In this document: positions 1-13,400 of the stretch, piece by piece
How positions within the stretch are numbered: the stretch's first letter is position 1
Layout of the letters: every line of letters begins with the position of its first letter
NCBI RefSeq assembly: GCF_963576615.1
Contig: NC_088717.1
Span: 13,150,108 to 13,214,107 of the forward strand
Source of the DNA: Watersipora subatra
Lineage: Eukaryota > Bryozoa > Gymnolaemata > Cheilostomatida > Watersiporidae
DNA: 64,000 nt
Direction of reading: 5' to 3'
Notes under the pieces: model-generated
What the model was told of the DNA's origin: nothing
Seen by the model: only the letters and a program-made list of their open reading frames with translations
The model's database searches: none
Translations under genes and position numbers: made by a program

Positions 1-1452
1 GTAGTGCTTCACAGATCATAAATTGATTATCTTTAGGATTGTTAGGTTTCAAAGTTTTTGAATGCATATAATTCTTTAATATTGTTTAATATAAAGGTGT
101 CGTGGGACTATATGCTTTGCAGGCTGAACACTCTTACTAGGCTGAAAAAGCTAAATCTATCAGGTAACTTTTTTTCTGATGGTCTACCAGAAGTAGTCAG
201 CCAGCTCAACTTTTTGGAGTCACTTAACTTGTCTATGTGTAGACTCACAGGACTACCTGCAACGTAAGTCATATTATATAAACCTTTACTGCAAGTGTTC
301 AGTTAAATCTATGGAACTTATACATATATTAAGATGCTACAACTGAAATATTAGATGATTTAAAGTACTTTGATTGTTATCACTGCACTACCTAGTTATG
401 TAAGTGAAAGCTATTTGGAGTTGTCTCATCGGTGTTTCAACTTGCTAACAATAATCATATTTCTTATGTACAGATATAATATAAACAGTTTGCTTGGCTA
501 CAGAAAACTATTCATAGCAAGTTTCTTAAGAAATCTGATAAAAAAGTTCTATTTAATTTCCATCCACTACCCTGGTTTCTTTTTTATTTTGTTTATTTTT
601 TGCCATACTTAGATTGTTACAATTACTAGAAGTTGTCACCTCATGAGTCAATAATCAGGCACAAATCATTTCAATCATCCCTGATTACTGGCAGTTATTG
701 CGGGTACTCTGTATGGTACCTCACTCATTCTTTACACATGGAATATTTCATGTTTAAAGTTGTGACTCTCGTGCAAAATCACTCTTTGTGTATTTTTATA
801 CATATAGCTGCCAGTCGTTGCTGCCAGCAACTGGCAGCAACGACTGGCAGCAACTTTAATGTCAGCTACAGATTCCTAGTATTAGCAATAACAATGCTTG
901 CATTGGTTAGTTGTTAGCTTATCCAAGTCAGCTGCTCATAGTGGTAAAAGGTTAAGTCAGCACCTAAATCAGTGGTGGCACCTGTTTCAAATGGTGGAGC
1001 ATTGCTCTGAGATGAGGGAACACTTTGTTTGGTGCCATAAATTTGAATGAGCAGCCAATTCTAGGGCAGGTTCAGCCAAATCAGGCCTCCTGATGGTATA
1101 CAAGCTTATTTGTTTTGTAATAAATATTTTATTTATAGTTTTTTGCCGTATGTCTACTAATCATACTTTTAGTTACTTAGTTGCATATCAAAACAAAATG
1201 TATTCTCAAACCCTATGATGACTGCTTACTCCCACTAATAATCATATACATGTAGGATGTTTGGTTTCATTTGAAAGTTCCTGTTAGGGTAAGATTTTTA
1301 CCCAAGTGAGTTTTGTTACAAGGTTTTGTTTATTAAAGAATCATGTTCTTGTGAATCTGACCTAAAAATTTAAATTTATTTAAATTTTCTTGTATGAAAA
1401 ATTTCTAGTATACATTTATGACAGATTTGTGGTGAACTTTGTACACAAGTTC
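1..1452 (+). repeat. LRR exon duplication unit, copy 1
   Basis: About 120 bp upstream of the exon, the exon itself, and some 1.2 kb of downstream intron match 11692-12870. They also match 19624-20469 continued at 27714-28032, where a gypsy element splits that copy. The unit is therefore a genomic duplicon made of exon plus intron, not an exon shuffled alone. Copy 1 lacks the gypsy insertion seen in copy 3 of the series and serves as its empty site. Confidence 0.75.
123..263 (+). CDS. LRR exon A of the ROCO-caspase gene
   Basis: A 141-bp exon (47 codons) between a TTTGCAG acceptor and a GTAAGT donor. It begins and ends in phase 2, so adding or removing it keeps the frame. It encodes two leucine-rich repeats of about 23-24 residues (LKKLNLSGN and LESLNLSMC cores, each followed by LP). 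It is nearly identical to the exons at 11815 and 19624, and so is its surrounding intron sequence, which shows recent tandem duplication. Confidence 0.85.
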
Positions 1453-4400
1453 TAATCATTTATCAGTAATATATCACTGGTGCCAATTGGTGGAAGCAGC
1501 AGCAGGGTGCATATTAGGAATTATTAAAGGAAGAGACAATTGAATGTTATTCAGTCTCCAGCACCATTTCATATGACTGTAATCAAGTTAGTTAGCCTTT
1601 GGTAATATCACTAGGGTAAATATACATACAGTCAAACATGGATAACTGAAACTTCACGAGACCAAGCACAACTGTTTAAGTTTTCAATGTGCTCAAATTA
1701 TCCTACCTCTTTCACAAGTACGTGTATTTGTTCGTAAATACAGGTATATACACGAACTATATGTAAATCAAAAACATAGATTGCATGTTGCAAGTTAAAG
1801 GGGCTCTTTTGTAAAATTTTAAAACAGTTTATCAGAAATTATGGAACTTTTTTTGTCATTTCAATTTTGTTTGTTGTTTCATGTGATGTGGCTGGCAAGA
1901 TGTATTAAAATTAAAGTCGGTAAAATTTGATCTCTGTTAAAATGCTAAGAAAAATATACATATTTCTCTTGTGAGCATTTACATTGGGATTAAATTTGGT
2001 CGATTTTAATCTTAAAACACCTAAGCAGTCGCATCACTGAACACAACAAACAAAGTCTTCAAAGGTTAAACAGTATCTAAATTTTCTGATTAAACGTTTA
2101 GGAGCAATGCAAAAAGCATGTTTCATATCTGATCAATATTACTTTTAAAAGGTTATCAAGTGCGGTCTGTGACAAGGTATTTTGATGAAAAAGATCAACA
2201 CTGTAACAAGGTACCGCAAAATGTCACATACTGCACAATCTCCGCATCACAGAAATGCACAGGGCCCTGTGTTGAGCGAGGAAAGAGAACAGAAAAGTTA
2301 GACAAGTGCCAAGACTAAGCCTCAGCTCGGCCAACAACTTGGCCTTCATTAGAGCTTCCAGTCAGTTGAATTGTCAACAGACCGGACTGCAATGGTGCAA
2401 GCCCCTCCATCAGTCAGCTGGTACTATTTGTGCTGCAGCTGAAGAAACAAGTTTCATCAGCTGCAGGACGAGAAGCATAGGCTTAAGGAGGCTACCACAA
2501 AAAACCCTTTAAATGCAAGTGTGTGGGGTCTAAAGGAATGTCCATAAGAACTGTCATTGCTGGAAGTCACAGAACCTAGGAAATGACTTAGGGTAGATAG
2601 ATGGCTGCCTAGAGGGTCTGCCGTTAGTTATGAGCATCAGCTGGACACAACCAAAGGGAATCGTAGTCATGCAATGCCTGAACCTCGAAAAACAACCGCT
2701 ACACTTGATCAGGCATCATGGCCGGTACCTAAATGGTCAGAAAGGACCTGCAGGCAGATGAAAAGTCACCCCTTCTCCACTCGGTTCTTACAACTTGAAG
2801 CACGAAAACATCAGATGCAGGAGTGCCAACCTACCTTGATGACCTCTTCTTGGCAGCCAAGAATAATTTCATGGAGCCAGAGTAAGATGAACAGTCAGCC
2901 AAGCTGCTAACACGATACCTGAGCTCATTCAACCCCGGCAACAATAGAATTGGTTGAACCTCCAAAGTGGAACACTCCATTCCGTTGAATTAGTGACTCT
3001 GGTCTATACGTCGACCTCCACACTGACTTGGACCAGAGAAGGAGACAGAGGCTGAGCCAGACACGCTTATCCATTGGGGTATATCGATTTACACCACTTG
3101 CTTGTCCATAGCAGTGTGTCTGTCTATTCCAAGTGCTTTTCCATTGAAGTGTGTCTGTCTACTTCTACAAATTGTTCATGGCAATGCGTCTGTCCACTCT
3201 AACTGCTTGTCCATGGAAGCATGTCTGTCCAATCCAATGGCTTGTTCATGGCAAAGTGTCGGTCTACTCCAACTCCTTGTCTATTGAAATATGTCTGTCT
3301 GGTCCAACAGCTTGTCTATAGCATCGTGTCTGTCTACTCCAACTGTTTGTCCATGGAAGTGTGTCTGTCTAATCCAATGGCTTGTCCATGGCAGCATGTC
3401 TGTCTACTCCAACAACTTGTCCATACCAGCGTGTCTGTTTACTCTAACTGCTTGTCTATGGCAAAGGATCTGTTTACTCCAAATGTTTGTCTATGGCAGT
3501 GTGTCTGTCTTCTCTAACTGCTTGTCTACGGCAGAGTGCCCGTCTACACCAACTGCTTGTTCATTAGAGTATGTCTCTCTACTCAAACTATTTGTTGGTG
3601 GCAGTATGTCTGTATACTCTAACTGCTTGTTCATGGCAGTGTGTCTGCCTACTCCAACTGTCCCTAACAAGTCGGAGCTGATTGCAGTATCTCCTCGTCA
3701 AAGGGCTTATCAAACCCGCTAGATTCGCTTGAAGTTCCTGTGCGATGCTGGTCTGAAAGAAAGATAGAAAATGACTGCTTTGCATTGACTACCATCAACT
3801 GCATGCTGTCCAGAACAGGATATCTACTTTTTTCTAGATCGGTGACAGCCTTGATGCCCTCTCGACAGCAATTATGTTAAAACACTGGATTTAGTCAGTG
3901 GCTACTGTCGAGTGCTGTTGCATGCTGACACTCAGGGAAACTCAACGTTTGCTACACGCTCCAGGCTGTGGAAGTTGAAGGTTCTACCAATCTGACTCAC
4001 TTCTGCACCGGCCACCTTCCAGAGGTTGTTAGAGCATGTGCTGCACAACCTACATCGATGAGCAACATTGAACTTAACTTGAACGCCGTAATAGTTATCA
4101 TAACAGACATTGAAACACACCTGCACCAACTGGAGGGTGTCACCAAGGAAAGCAGAGCACCTTGAAGTCTCCCATCGTGCAGTTTGTTTGTTCATTGTGT
4201 CTTCAACAGCACTCATATATATTTAAGAATACATATATGCTCATAGCCTTGTATTCAAGCTGTTCGATTATTGTGGAGCAAGTAGTGGAACACGGTCATT
4301 CTTTTACATCAGTGACAGTAACATTTGCATCAACTGCTAAAATCTCATCTGCAAAACAAAGCTTGAACTTATGAAAAACTCAGCATTATATTTAAAACAT

Positions 4401-7400
4401 TTAGGCACAGCTAACAGTCATAACTTTAACTCTTTAATGGGTGAAGTTTATGTCAATGTAACAGCATATTTCAAGATTACCTGTCAGCTGTCAATTTGGA
4501 TGTAGGATCTATGGTGTGTAGTAGCAGATTTAGATTTTTCAGTGTCACCATGATTTCTTGCAAAGTTACTTGCCAAGAAAATCCTGCAATTTTAACGAAT
4601 AGAAAACTTACATAGGTAACTTACATTAATTTATATAGTGGTGTGACAGGGCAGTTTTGGGTAAGGCAGATCTAATTTCTCTCACTAAAGTAGATCCTTG
4701 TTCTAGTACTTACATGTAGATAAATTAAATGTAATTTTTATTGCTAAATACAGTCGTGTATTCCCACCTGTTTGATAAAGTACTCACTCTGTGCTATGTA
4801 GGTTAACCAAACTGACTGAGCTTAAGTCGTTGGACTTATCAGACAATAACTTCTCCCAAGATCTACCCTCTTCAATTAACCAGCTGAGATCACTACAGTC
4901 ACTCAGGTTGTTCGACTGTAACCTAAATGATCTTCCTCCATGGTAAGTCACATTGTATTAAAGATTAACTGACAGTTTAAGATTTCATAGCACCAATAGC
5001 AGCAGATAACATTCCAGGTTGGGTTTCAATAGTATTAACAAATGTATTTTCTGTGTTGGTATTTCTGATATTTCAATAATAATACACTATATAATTATAT
5101 TCTAATTGTTTTGTCTGAAAACCAGGCTATTTCAATGTGCTGAGTTTTTTCTGTAATAACCCATTTTTTTGTACTATAGATTGCGTTAGAGTCAAATTTA
5201 ATGTTCAAGGTCATTCGACAGTCACTCCTCATATAAAGATTTTTCAGGCTATTTTTTCCACCACACCATATTAAACAATAATAATTCTGGTCCAGCTTGA
5301 ATGTTACTGCCTTTCTGCAAGCAATTGACCACAGTTTTACATGCAGTTTGATAGTGAAGTGACACATGAGATTGATGGTGGAGTGTGTACTTGCACAGAA
5401 GCTCAGCTTTCAGTGGATCACATTCCACAACACTCTCCCCTCCATTGGTGACCACGGTCTCCAATCTAGACCTTGGGAGAGAGCTTATGGTAGCCACTCG
5501 GTAGACCTCCTCCTCTTCTGTCAGGGTTCTGTCCAGGTTCTCGCCATCTGCTTTGGAGACAGCTTCTCTGGGGCAGCTCGTGCTGGCCTCAGCAGTCACC
5601 TCCTCCCACTCCTGATCTCTTTTGGGTGCTGCCACACATACCGGCTCCAGTGCACCCAGTGCTTCCTCAGCTTCTTTCAAGCTAGTTGTGACCGAAGTCA
5701 ATAAATCCTGTAGGAAGGTGTTAACTTCGCTGTCCATCTTTTCAAGTGCTGTAACGTCTTCCAGAAAAAAACGAGTGTTTTAAAAGGAAAGCTTCGGTCG
5801 CATCCGTGAGGACCGTTTTGCTGCTTTCCTGTTTGACCTCCGAACCGTTTTCTGACAATTCCATGGACATACCTCATCTCCGTACCGTTCCAGTTTCCTA
5901 GTGGTCCGAGCTGGCCTCAGATTGTGCCGGACCGGAGCTGATTGGATTACGGGGTTGATTGGATCTAGTGTTGTGGTCCCTTCGATCTCTACCGGGTTTG
6001 CTTCAGGTTCTCTCGGAACTTTTTCTGTGTGACCGGATTGATTTCCTCAACGCTCGGATGGCATCTTTGACTTTTTCCTTCCTCTGGTTCGGTCAGATTT
6101 TTTCCCGAAGTTATCTCCTGTCCTCATTTTTCTGCCACTTCTAGCCCCAACTTTTCCTAGCTTGGGTGGCATTATAGGTACGGGGTCTATTCTGACCTCC
6201 TGCCTCCTCTCCAGCCTGCTGGGTTGAGCTACTTTCATGTTAGGACCCCTCCTTTATTCCAAGGTTGCCGGGGCTTGCCCAACCTTTCTGGGCAAGCATG
6301 ATAAGGTTTCAGCCTTTTTTCGATCTGAATGGAAGACTGGTTCTGTCGTTCCACTAGACATGCGTGGTTCTTCCAGGCCTTCAGGACCTGGTATGGTCTC
6401 ACGAACTTCGCCTGTAGTTTGGGAATTTCTCTTCGTCTCCGGCGTTTATTCATGAGCCATACCTAGTCGCCCGGGGCGTACAGCGGTGGCTCCTCCCGGT
6501 CCTCCTGTCTCACCTTTTTCTGACTTTGTTGTAGCGCCTTGTGCACCATCTGCAGCCTCCGCTGCAACTTGAGGGCATGCTCATGAGCAGGAAAGAACTT
6601 GGTCGGTGGTGGGTGGCTTTCCAGGCTGTCCGGCAACCTCAGCTCCCGTCCCAACATCAACATGTTGGCTGTCTCTCTGGTTGCAGAGGGAGTGTGCTTT
6701 GGTATGCCCTCATCAGCTGGGGAAGCAGCAGGTCCCACTCGTGCTGTCCCCGGGTCAAAGTTAGTGCCCTAAAGGAGTCCCCGAGTCGCCGATGGTTCCG
6801 TTCAACGATTCTGTTGGCCTTTGGGTGATAAGGAATTGTATGGGTTTCCCCACATTTCAGAGTTAGCACAGTTCCACCATCAGTTGGCTCTCAAACTGCG
6901 CCCCCTGATTCGTGTAGATCTGCTCGGGTAACCCCAGGTAGCAGAAGACCCGCTCATCCAGTGCGTTTGCGACCACCGGGGCCGTGGCGTCACATAGTGC
7001 CAGTGCGTTCTGCTATCAGGTGAAGTGGTCGGTGAGAACCTGCACCTACTTGTTCTCCTTAGGCGTGACTGGAAATGGCCCCACCAGGTCCATGGCCACT
7101 TTCTGTCAGGGTTGTCTGGCGTAGAGCCTTATTTTCCCTCCAGCCGCCTTTGTCCTTCCATGCTTTGCGGCCTGGCACACCTCACAACTCTTGATGAGCC
7201 GTCTGACTGTGGCCATCAGTTCAGGCCAGTACCAAGTCAGCTGGAGGCGGTTCATCGTTCTTCCTACCCCAGAGTGAGCCATGGCGTACGTTTGCCACAC
7301 CGTGGTCTTCCACATGGCCGGGGGCAGATGGCGCACTATCTGGCGTGGCCCTGCGGGGCCACGCGTGCTTCCAGCGCGCCGTCCTGTCGTATGCCCAGAG

Positions 7401-10400
7401 AGCCCCACATGAGATGCAAGATATCTAACTTTCTGCTCCCGACTTCCAGGTGTTCCGCTGGCACCTTTTTCCCTGTGGCACTGGCACGATACATGATGGC
7501 CACGGGTCATCGTCTGGTGGCCTGTGTCTTTGTCAGCTCGCCCTTTGGTCCTGTTATCCCTGGTGTGGCCAGTAGCCCCTCGGAGGAACCTCCGGCACCC
7601 AGGTTCATCCCTGCCACTGTTGGGGTGGAAGTCCTGTGTGAGTTGCCGGCATGCCCTCCGGGGAATGCGACGTCGCCCAGGGTTGATCTCGCCCTGTCGA
7701 GAGCAGGAGTCCCATCCAGGCAACTGGTCGGTACCCACGCGGCTAACGGCCCTTGTTCCCTTGCCAACTCCTTCCGTGAAGTCCCCCGATCCTCTGCTCA
7801 ATACTCACCCATTGCCGGCAGTCCTCGCAGGTTCGCCTGCTCAACCCATCTGCGTTCCTGTGGCGAGTTCCTGACCAATGCTTCAGGATGTAGCAGAACT
7901 CAGCCAGGATCTCTAGCCACCGGGCTACCTGGTTCGAGGGTACCCTCCTCCTGCATAGCCACCGGAGTGACGCATGGTTCCTCTGTAGGAAGAACTCTTG
8001 GACATACAAATACGGCCGAAAGTGCTTCACTGCCTTTACCATCGCAAGCAGCTCCCGTCGAGTGACGCAGTAATTAAGTGCTGAGGGGCTGAGGATCTTG
8101 CTGTAGTAGGCAAAACTCTCTCGCAGCCCTCCTGTTCTTGGGACAGCTTGGCCCCCACTCCACATCCACTGGCGTCTGTGTTCAGGATGTACTGCCTCTG
8201 GGGAACCGAGTAGCCCAAGATCGGTGCGGTGCTGATACTATCCTTCAGTGCGTTGTAGGCGATATGTTGCCCTTCCGTCTATCTTCAAGGCTCTCCTTTC
8301 ATAGTCAGTCGGTGCATGGGATGCGCTATAGTGGCATTCTTCGGGATATATTGTCGTGTAGTAGCCGACCGTCTTGAGGAATCCTTGGAGTTCTTTCAGT
8401 CAGCTCGGGCTCGGCCATTCCGTGACTGCCTTCACCCTGTCGGGGTCTGTAGAGACTCCGTCCTGGCTTACTATGTGGCCCAGGTAGCAGACCTGGGATT
8501 GCTGTAGTTCGCACTTGGACGGCTTTAACTTCAGTTCGGCCATGTGGAATCTCTGGAAGACTTCCTCCAGCCGGTGCAGATGCGTATCGAAGTTTGGGGC
8601 AATGACTATAATATCATCCAGTAGCAGCGTTCTCTAGTGGAGGCCATGTAGCACACGTTCCATGAGTCTTTTGAAAGTGGCAGGGGCGGGTGTCAGTCCA
8701 AAAGGCAACACCTTGCACTTCCATAACCCGGACCGTGTCGAGAAAGGCCGACTTCTCTTGCGCCTCTGCATCCAGGGGTACCTGCCAGTACTCGCTCATC
8801 AGGTCGAGCGTGCTGAAATAGCGGCTGCCGGACAAGGTGTTACAGGCTGTTGTCGATCCTGGGTAGAGGGTAGGCGTCCTGCTCAGTGACGGCATTTAGA
8901 CGCCGGTAGTCGATGCAGAAGCGCCACTTCCCGTCCTTTTTCCGGACCAACACCACGGGGAACTCCAAGCTTTTCCGGCTGACTCGATCAGCCCTCGCTT
9001 GAGCAGATACTGGACCTGCCTTTCGGCTTCGACTTCCTTCCACAGTCCGAGTCTGTGAGGGGGTTGTCAGATTGACCAGGTGCCCTCTTTAAGTGGAATG
9101 GGTTGTTCCACCTCGGTGGTTCTTCCTACGTCATCGTCACCTGTACTGAACAAGGTGGCATATCGACTCAGCAAGGAGGCCAACCTCTCTTCACAGTTTG
9201 GCTGGGCCACCTGGAACAGTTCTTCAACGTGAGCCCGCACTCCATTGATTGAAGTCGGACCAGCATCACACAGTAAGGGATCGCCCTCTTCGATGTGCGA
9301 GGTCTCCACTCCTGTGTAAATGCCGATAGTGCCTCCTGACCGGAAAGTCAATGGCTGCTCCGTAGCCTTCATGCAGCGGATGATGACCTGTTCCCTGGGT
9401 CCTGGCTGATTCAAGCTACTTACTGTTGGAGGTCTGTCAGGAAATCATTTGATCAGTCTTATGGGGCAGTAATTTTGCGTGGTGATGTGACAGTGTATTG
9501 CCATTACCACTACCCCCTCATCACCTGTACCTTGACCTGTAGCAGCCGCTCATGTCGATCCGTGCAGACTAGCCATCTGCCATCCACTCGGACCACCGGC
9601 TGCTCAAATTCAAGAGAGCACTGATGGGTCATGAAAAATGGCATTCCGAGTATGGCATCCTCGCTCAGACGGCCAACCACAAATACTTTCTCTGTCTTTA
9701 CATCCTTCAGGCAGATGGCCAGACAGATTATCCCGTAGAAGGGAAGCTGTGTTCCGTCAGCTAATAGGCCATGGCTGTTACTCTCATTGGGCTGGTCCCG
9801 TACGGCTCCTGGCAATCGGTCAAAGACCTGTTTATTGATCAGGTTTGTGGTTCATCCTGTGTCTAAAAGAAACTTGATGGGCCGCCTCTCCACTCTTCCT
9901 GGGAGGAAATGGCTGGTGAAGTTCGGTCAACTGAGGGCTTGCGCCCTAGAGGTGTCTTCCAAAACATATTCCGGGAGGCCTGAGAGCCTTCTTTTCTGCG
10001 GTGGGGCGGGGTCGGTCCCTCTGGTCGTCTTACATCCGGTGTAGACCCGTGGCTCCTGTGATTGCCATCCTCAAGGCGGAGAAGCGGTCGGCCCTGCCGC
10101 CTTTAAGGCAGGCTTCCGACCATCCGGTCTAGTGGGGGTGGTTTTTGCTGTTTGGGTTGGAGGGGATTTGAGGGTCACCCTCCTTCGTTTCGGGCTACGT
10201 CCCTGTCATTCGCACGGAGGGGCGTAGGCGGTATCTGGGACAGTGAGAATGTTCAGATTGGCTTCACTTAAAGACTGGTAGTAGTTTAGTGTCTCCACAG
10301 GCCTTTCCTGTGCACGAACTTTCCTCGGCCTAGTCCTTGCTGGTTAAGACCAATCGTCGGCCGTCATGAATTTTGTGTAATCATATTGTGTTTCCGGGAT

Positions 10401-13400
10401 TGCAGAATCTTGCCCGGAAGACATTGAAAATGGCCTCCTGGTCCTCGGCTCATCCGCAATCCTCAGCCTGTTTGCACAGTGCTTCCCCGGATATGCAATA
10501 GGGTTGCTCTTTCCGTCCACTGGTTGGCGTCGGCTACCTCCGTGAAGCGAGTGATGAAGTACTCCACATCTCCCTTTCCAGTGTACTAGGAGTCCTAAAA
10601 CGTGGTGCCGGTTTTTGAGCCCTTGGCATCAGTAGTACCCAATCTAGTGCCTCGACTAGTCGGGCACTAGAACGGGTCTTAATGGTCTCCATTGGTCATC
10701 ATGGTCACACTCAGCTATGAAAGGCTGACAGCTAGTAAAGGTAGATTGATTCATTTGCCTATAACCTTTAAATACTTTTTTTTCTAGAACAATAAACTCA
10801 CTGAAGGATCGTGGGAATGTTGGTGACAAAAATGACTAACTAGATAAACAGACAAAATGAGAATTTTTGTCTTTTTTCACTTTGGAGAAATTAAATGTTG
10901 TAGGCATGTTAGATGATGTCAATAAGTCAGCAGACTAGCCTGAACTGAAGGGAGTCAAAGCTACGACTATCTGTAGCTGACACTTTAGTTCACCGAACTT
11001 TAAGAGGAGCTGCTGAACAGCTGGGTAGTAACTGTGTGTGATGTAAAGTTCCCAAGTAGAGGGAAAAAGAAATGTTTCAATACTGAAATAGTACATTAAG
11101 TTACTAGCGCTTGTTCAGAGTTAGTGGTCACTGAAATATAAGGGTTGTTAGTAAATGAGACCAACATTCCATGTACCTTATTCAGATGTGTAGGCTCAGA
11201 TTGTGGTTGTATTTAACCAATCATGCTTTAATATTGTAAAGGTTTTGTGCGACCTTCACTTTTCCTCCACTAGTACAAGACTCGGTGCATGAGTTTAAAC
11301 ATATATTTTTGCTTAGTTCATAAGTTGTACAAAAATGATCAAGTAACAGGCAATGAACAGGCCCAGAACAGCTCTGCTCTTCTACACAAATTTTCGAGTT
11401 TATATAGCTATTAAGCTCCGCTTCCGTTCTACTTGGCCGGACCCGGCATGGCTTGGCTCAGCTCGGTCTTGACTCGGCACGGCTCTGACTTGGCTTGGCT
11501 TAACTCTGACCTTGTCATTTTGCCTTACTGAGCACAGCGTGGCTCGGCATAGCTCAGCCCTAGGCTCAGCTCTCAGTGGATCACATTTTACAACATCCCT
11601 GTAAAGTACAGCAAAGGCTCACATGTCATGTTGCTATGCATTGTATACAAAACAGGATACAGGAGTTCTTTATAATAAAAGTACAATAGTTGTGGTGCTT
11701 CACAAATCATAAATTGATTATCTTTAAGATTGTTAGGAACACCAAGTTTTTGAATGCATATAATTATTTAATATTGTTTAATATAAAGGTATCGTGGGAT
11801 TATATGTTTTGCAGGTTGAACACCCTTACTAGGCTGAAAGAGCTAGGTCTATCAGGAAACTTTTTCTCTGATGGTCTACCAGAAGTAATCAGCAAGCTCA
11901 ACTTATTGGAGTCACTTAACTTATCTCACTGTGAACTCACAGGACTACCTGCAACGTAAGTCATATTATATAAACCTTTACTGTAAGTTTTCAGTTAAAT
12001 CTACTGAATTTGTAAATATGTTAGGAAGTTACAACAGAAATAGTAGATGATTTAAAGTACTTTGATTGTTAACACTGCACTACTTAGTTATGTAAATGAA
12101 AGTTATATGGAGTTGTCCATGGATGTTTTAACTGACTAATAATAATCATATTCCTTATGTACAGATATATTATAAACAGTCTGATTGGTTACAGAAATCT
12201 ATTCCTAGCAAGTTTCTCACGAAATCTGATAAAGAGCTTTATTTGATTTCCATCCATTACCAACCTGTTTTCTTTTTTATTCTGTTCATTATTTGCCATA
12301 CTTGGATTGTTACAACAACCAGATGTTGTCACCTCATGAGTCAAAAATCAGGCACAACTCATTTCAACCAGGCCAGATTGCTGGCAGTTATTGCATGTAC
12401 TCTGTATGGTACCTGACTCATTCATTGCACTTGAAATATTTTATGCTTAAAATTCTGACTCTCGTGCAAAATCACTCTGTGTGTATTTTTATACATATGG
12501 CTCTACCAGCAACTGACAGCAATGACTAGCAGCAAATTTAATGTCAGCTATAGACCTCTAGTACTAGCAATAACTACTTGCGTTAGTTAGATGTTAGCTT
12601 GTCCAAGTCAGCTGCTCATAGTAGTAAAAAGTTAAGTCAGCACCTAAATTGGTGGTTGCACCTGTTTCAAATGGTGGAGCCATTGCTCCGAGATGAGGGA
12701 ACATTTGGTTTTGTGCCATAAAATTGATGGGCAGCCAACTACACTGCAAGCCAGGCCCACCAATGGTATACAGATTTATCGCTTTTTGATATAATATATT
12801 TTATAAAGACTTCTTACTGTGTATCTTCTAAACCTACTTCAAGTTTCAGAGTTTCATAGCAGGACAAAAGTAAATCAGGTTGTGGCTTACACATTACAAA
12901 TAGAATATTTTACAGTAGATGCTTCTATAACGTAGGCCTGTACCTTTAATAACTTAAATTCCATATGGTATAAAAAATTATGTGAATTTTTTGCTTTGTA
13001 CTACGTAAATAATTCTATATGAAGTAAAGCATCAAGTCTGACGCGTTCTCAAATTCGATTTGAATAGCAATATATTTTGTCGCACTAGTAAGAGAAAAGA
13101 TGACATGTGTATAGTGTCATATCTATTATATATACATAACTAAGGTAAAGTGTCGAGTCCGGCGATTTTTCCAATTTGATTGAAATGTTAATCTATCTCG
13201 TTGCATGTGAGAAAGAAAGAACGAAGTGCTTAAAACGTTATATCTATTATATATACACCTTCCAGAACATTCTAGTTTGTCGTGATAGATGGTCAGATAT
13301 GTCGAATAAACAGAAAATAGGTTGCTGCACAATTGTCCATAAATACTTGAAGGAGATAGATTGGTGCAGGTTTTACAGCGTCGGTCCACTAATCTGAATG

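Larger units (their letters stand above)
5401..10735 (-). mobile_element. Ty3/gypsy retrotransposon, minus strand, degenerate, 3' LTR truncated
   Basis: Read on the minus strand the order is gag, protease, reverse transcriptase, RNase H, integrase, tail, polypurine tract, LTR. This is the Ty3/gypsy order, since integrase follows RNase H. All parts correspond to the plus-strand copy at 20470-27713. Every domain is broken by frameshifts or stops, so it is not autonomous. Only 32 bp of the 3' LTR remain (5401-5432), and no PBS or leader is found at the right border near 10735. It lies in the intron between LRR exons B and C. Confidence 0.9.

Noticed and set aside
5249..5737. Stand-alone 162-residue gene
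   Set aside because: It is the end of the gypsy tail running through the truncated LTR into intron sequence.
10736..11234. Leader of the minus-strand gypsy
   Set aside because: No match to the leader of the sister copy and no PBS beside the LTR at 11235.
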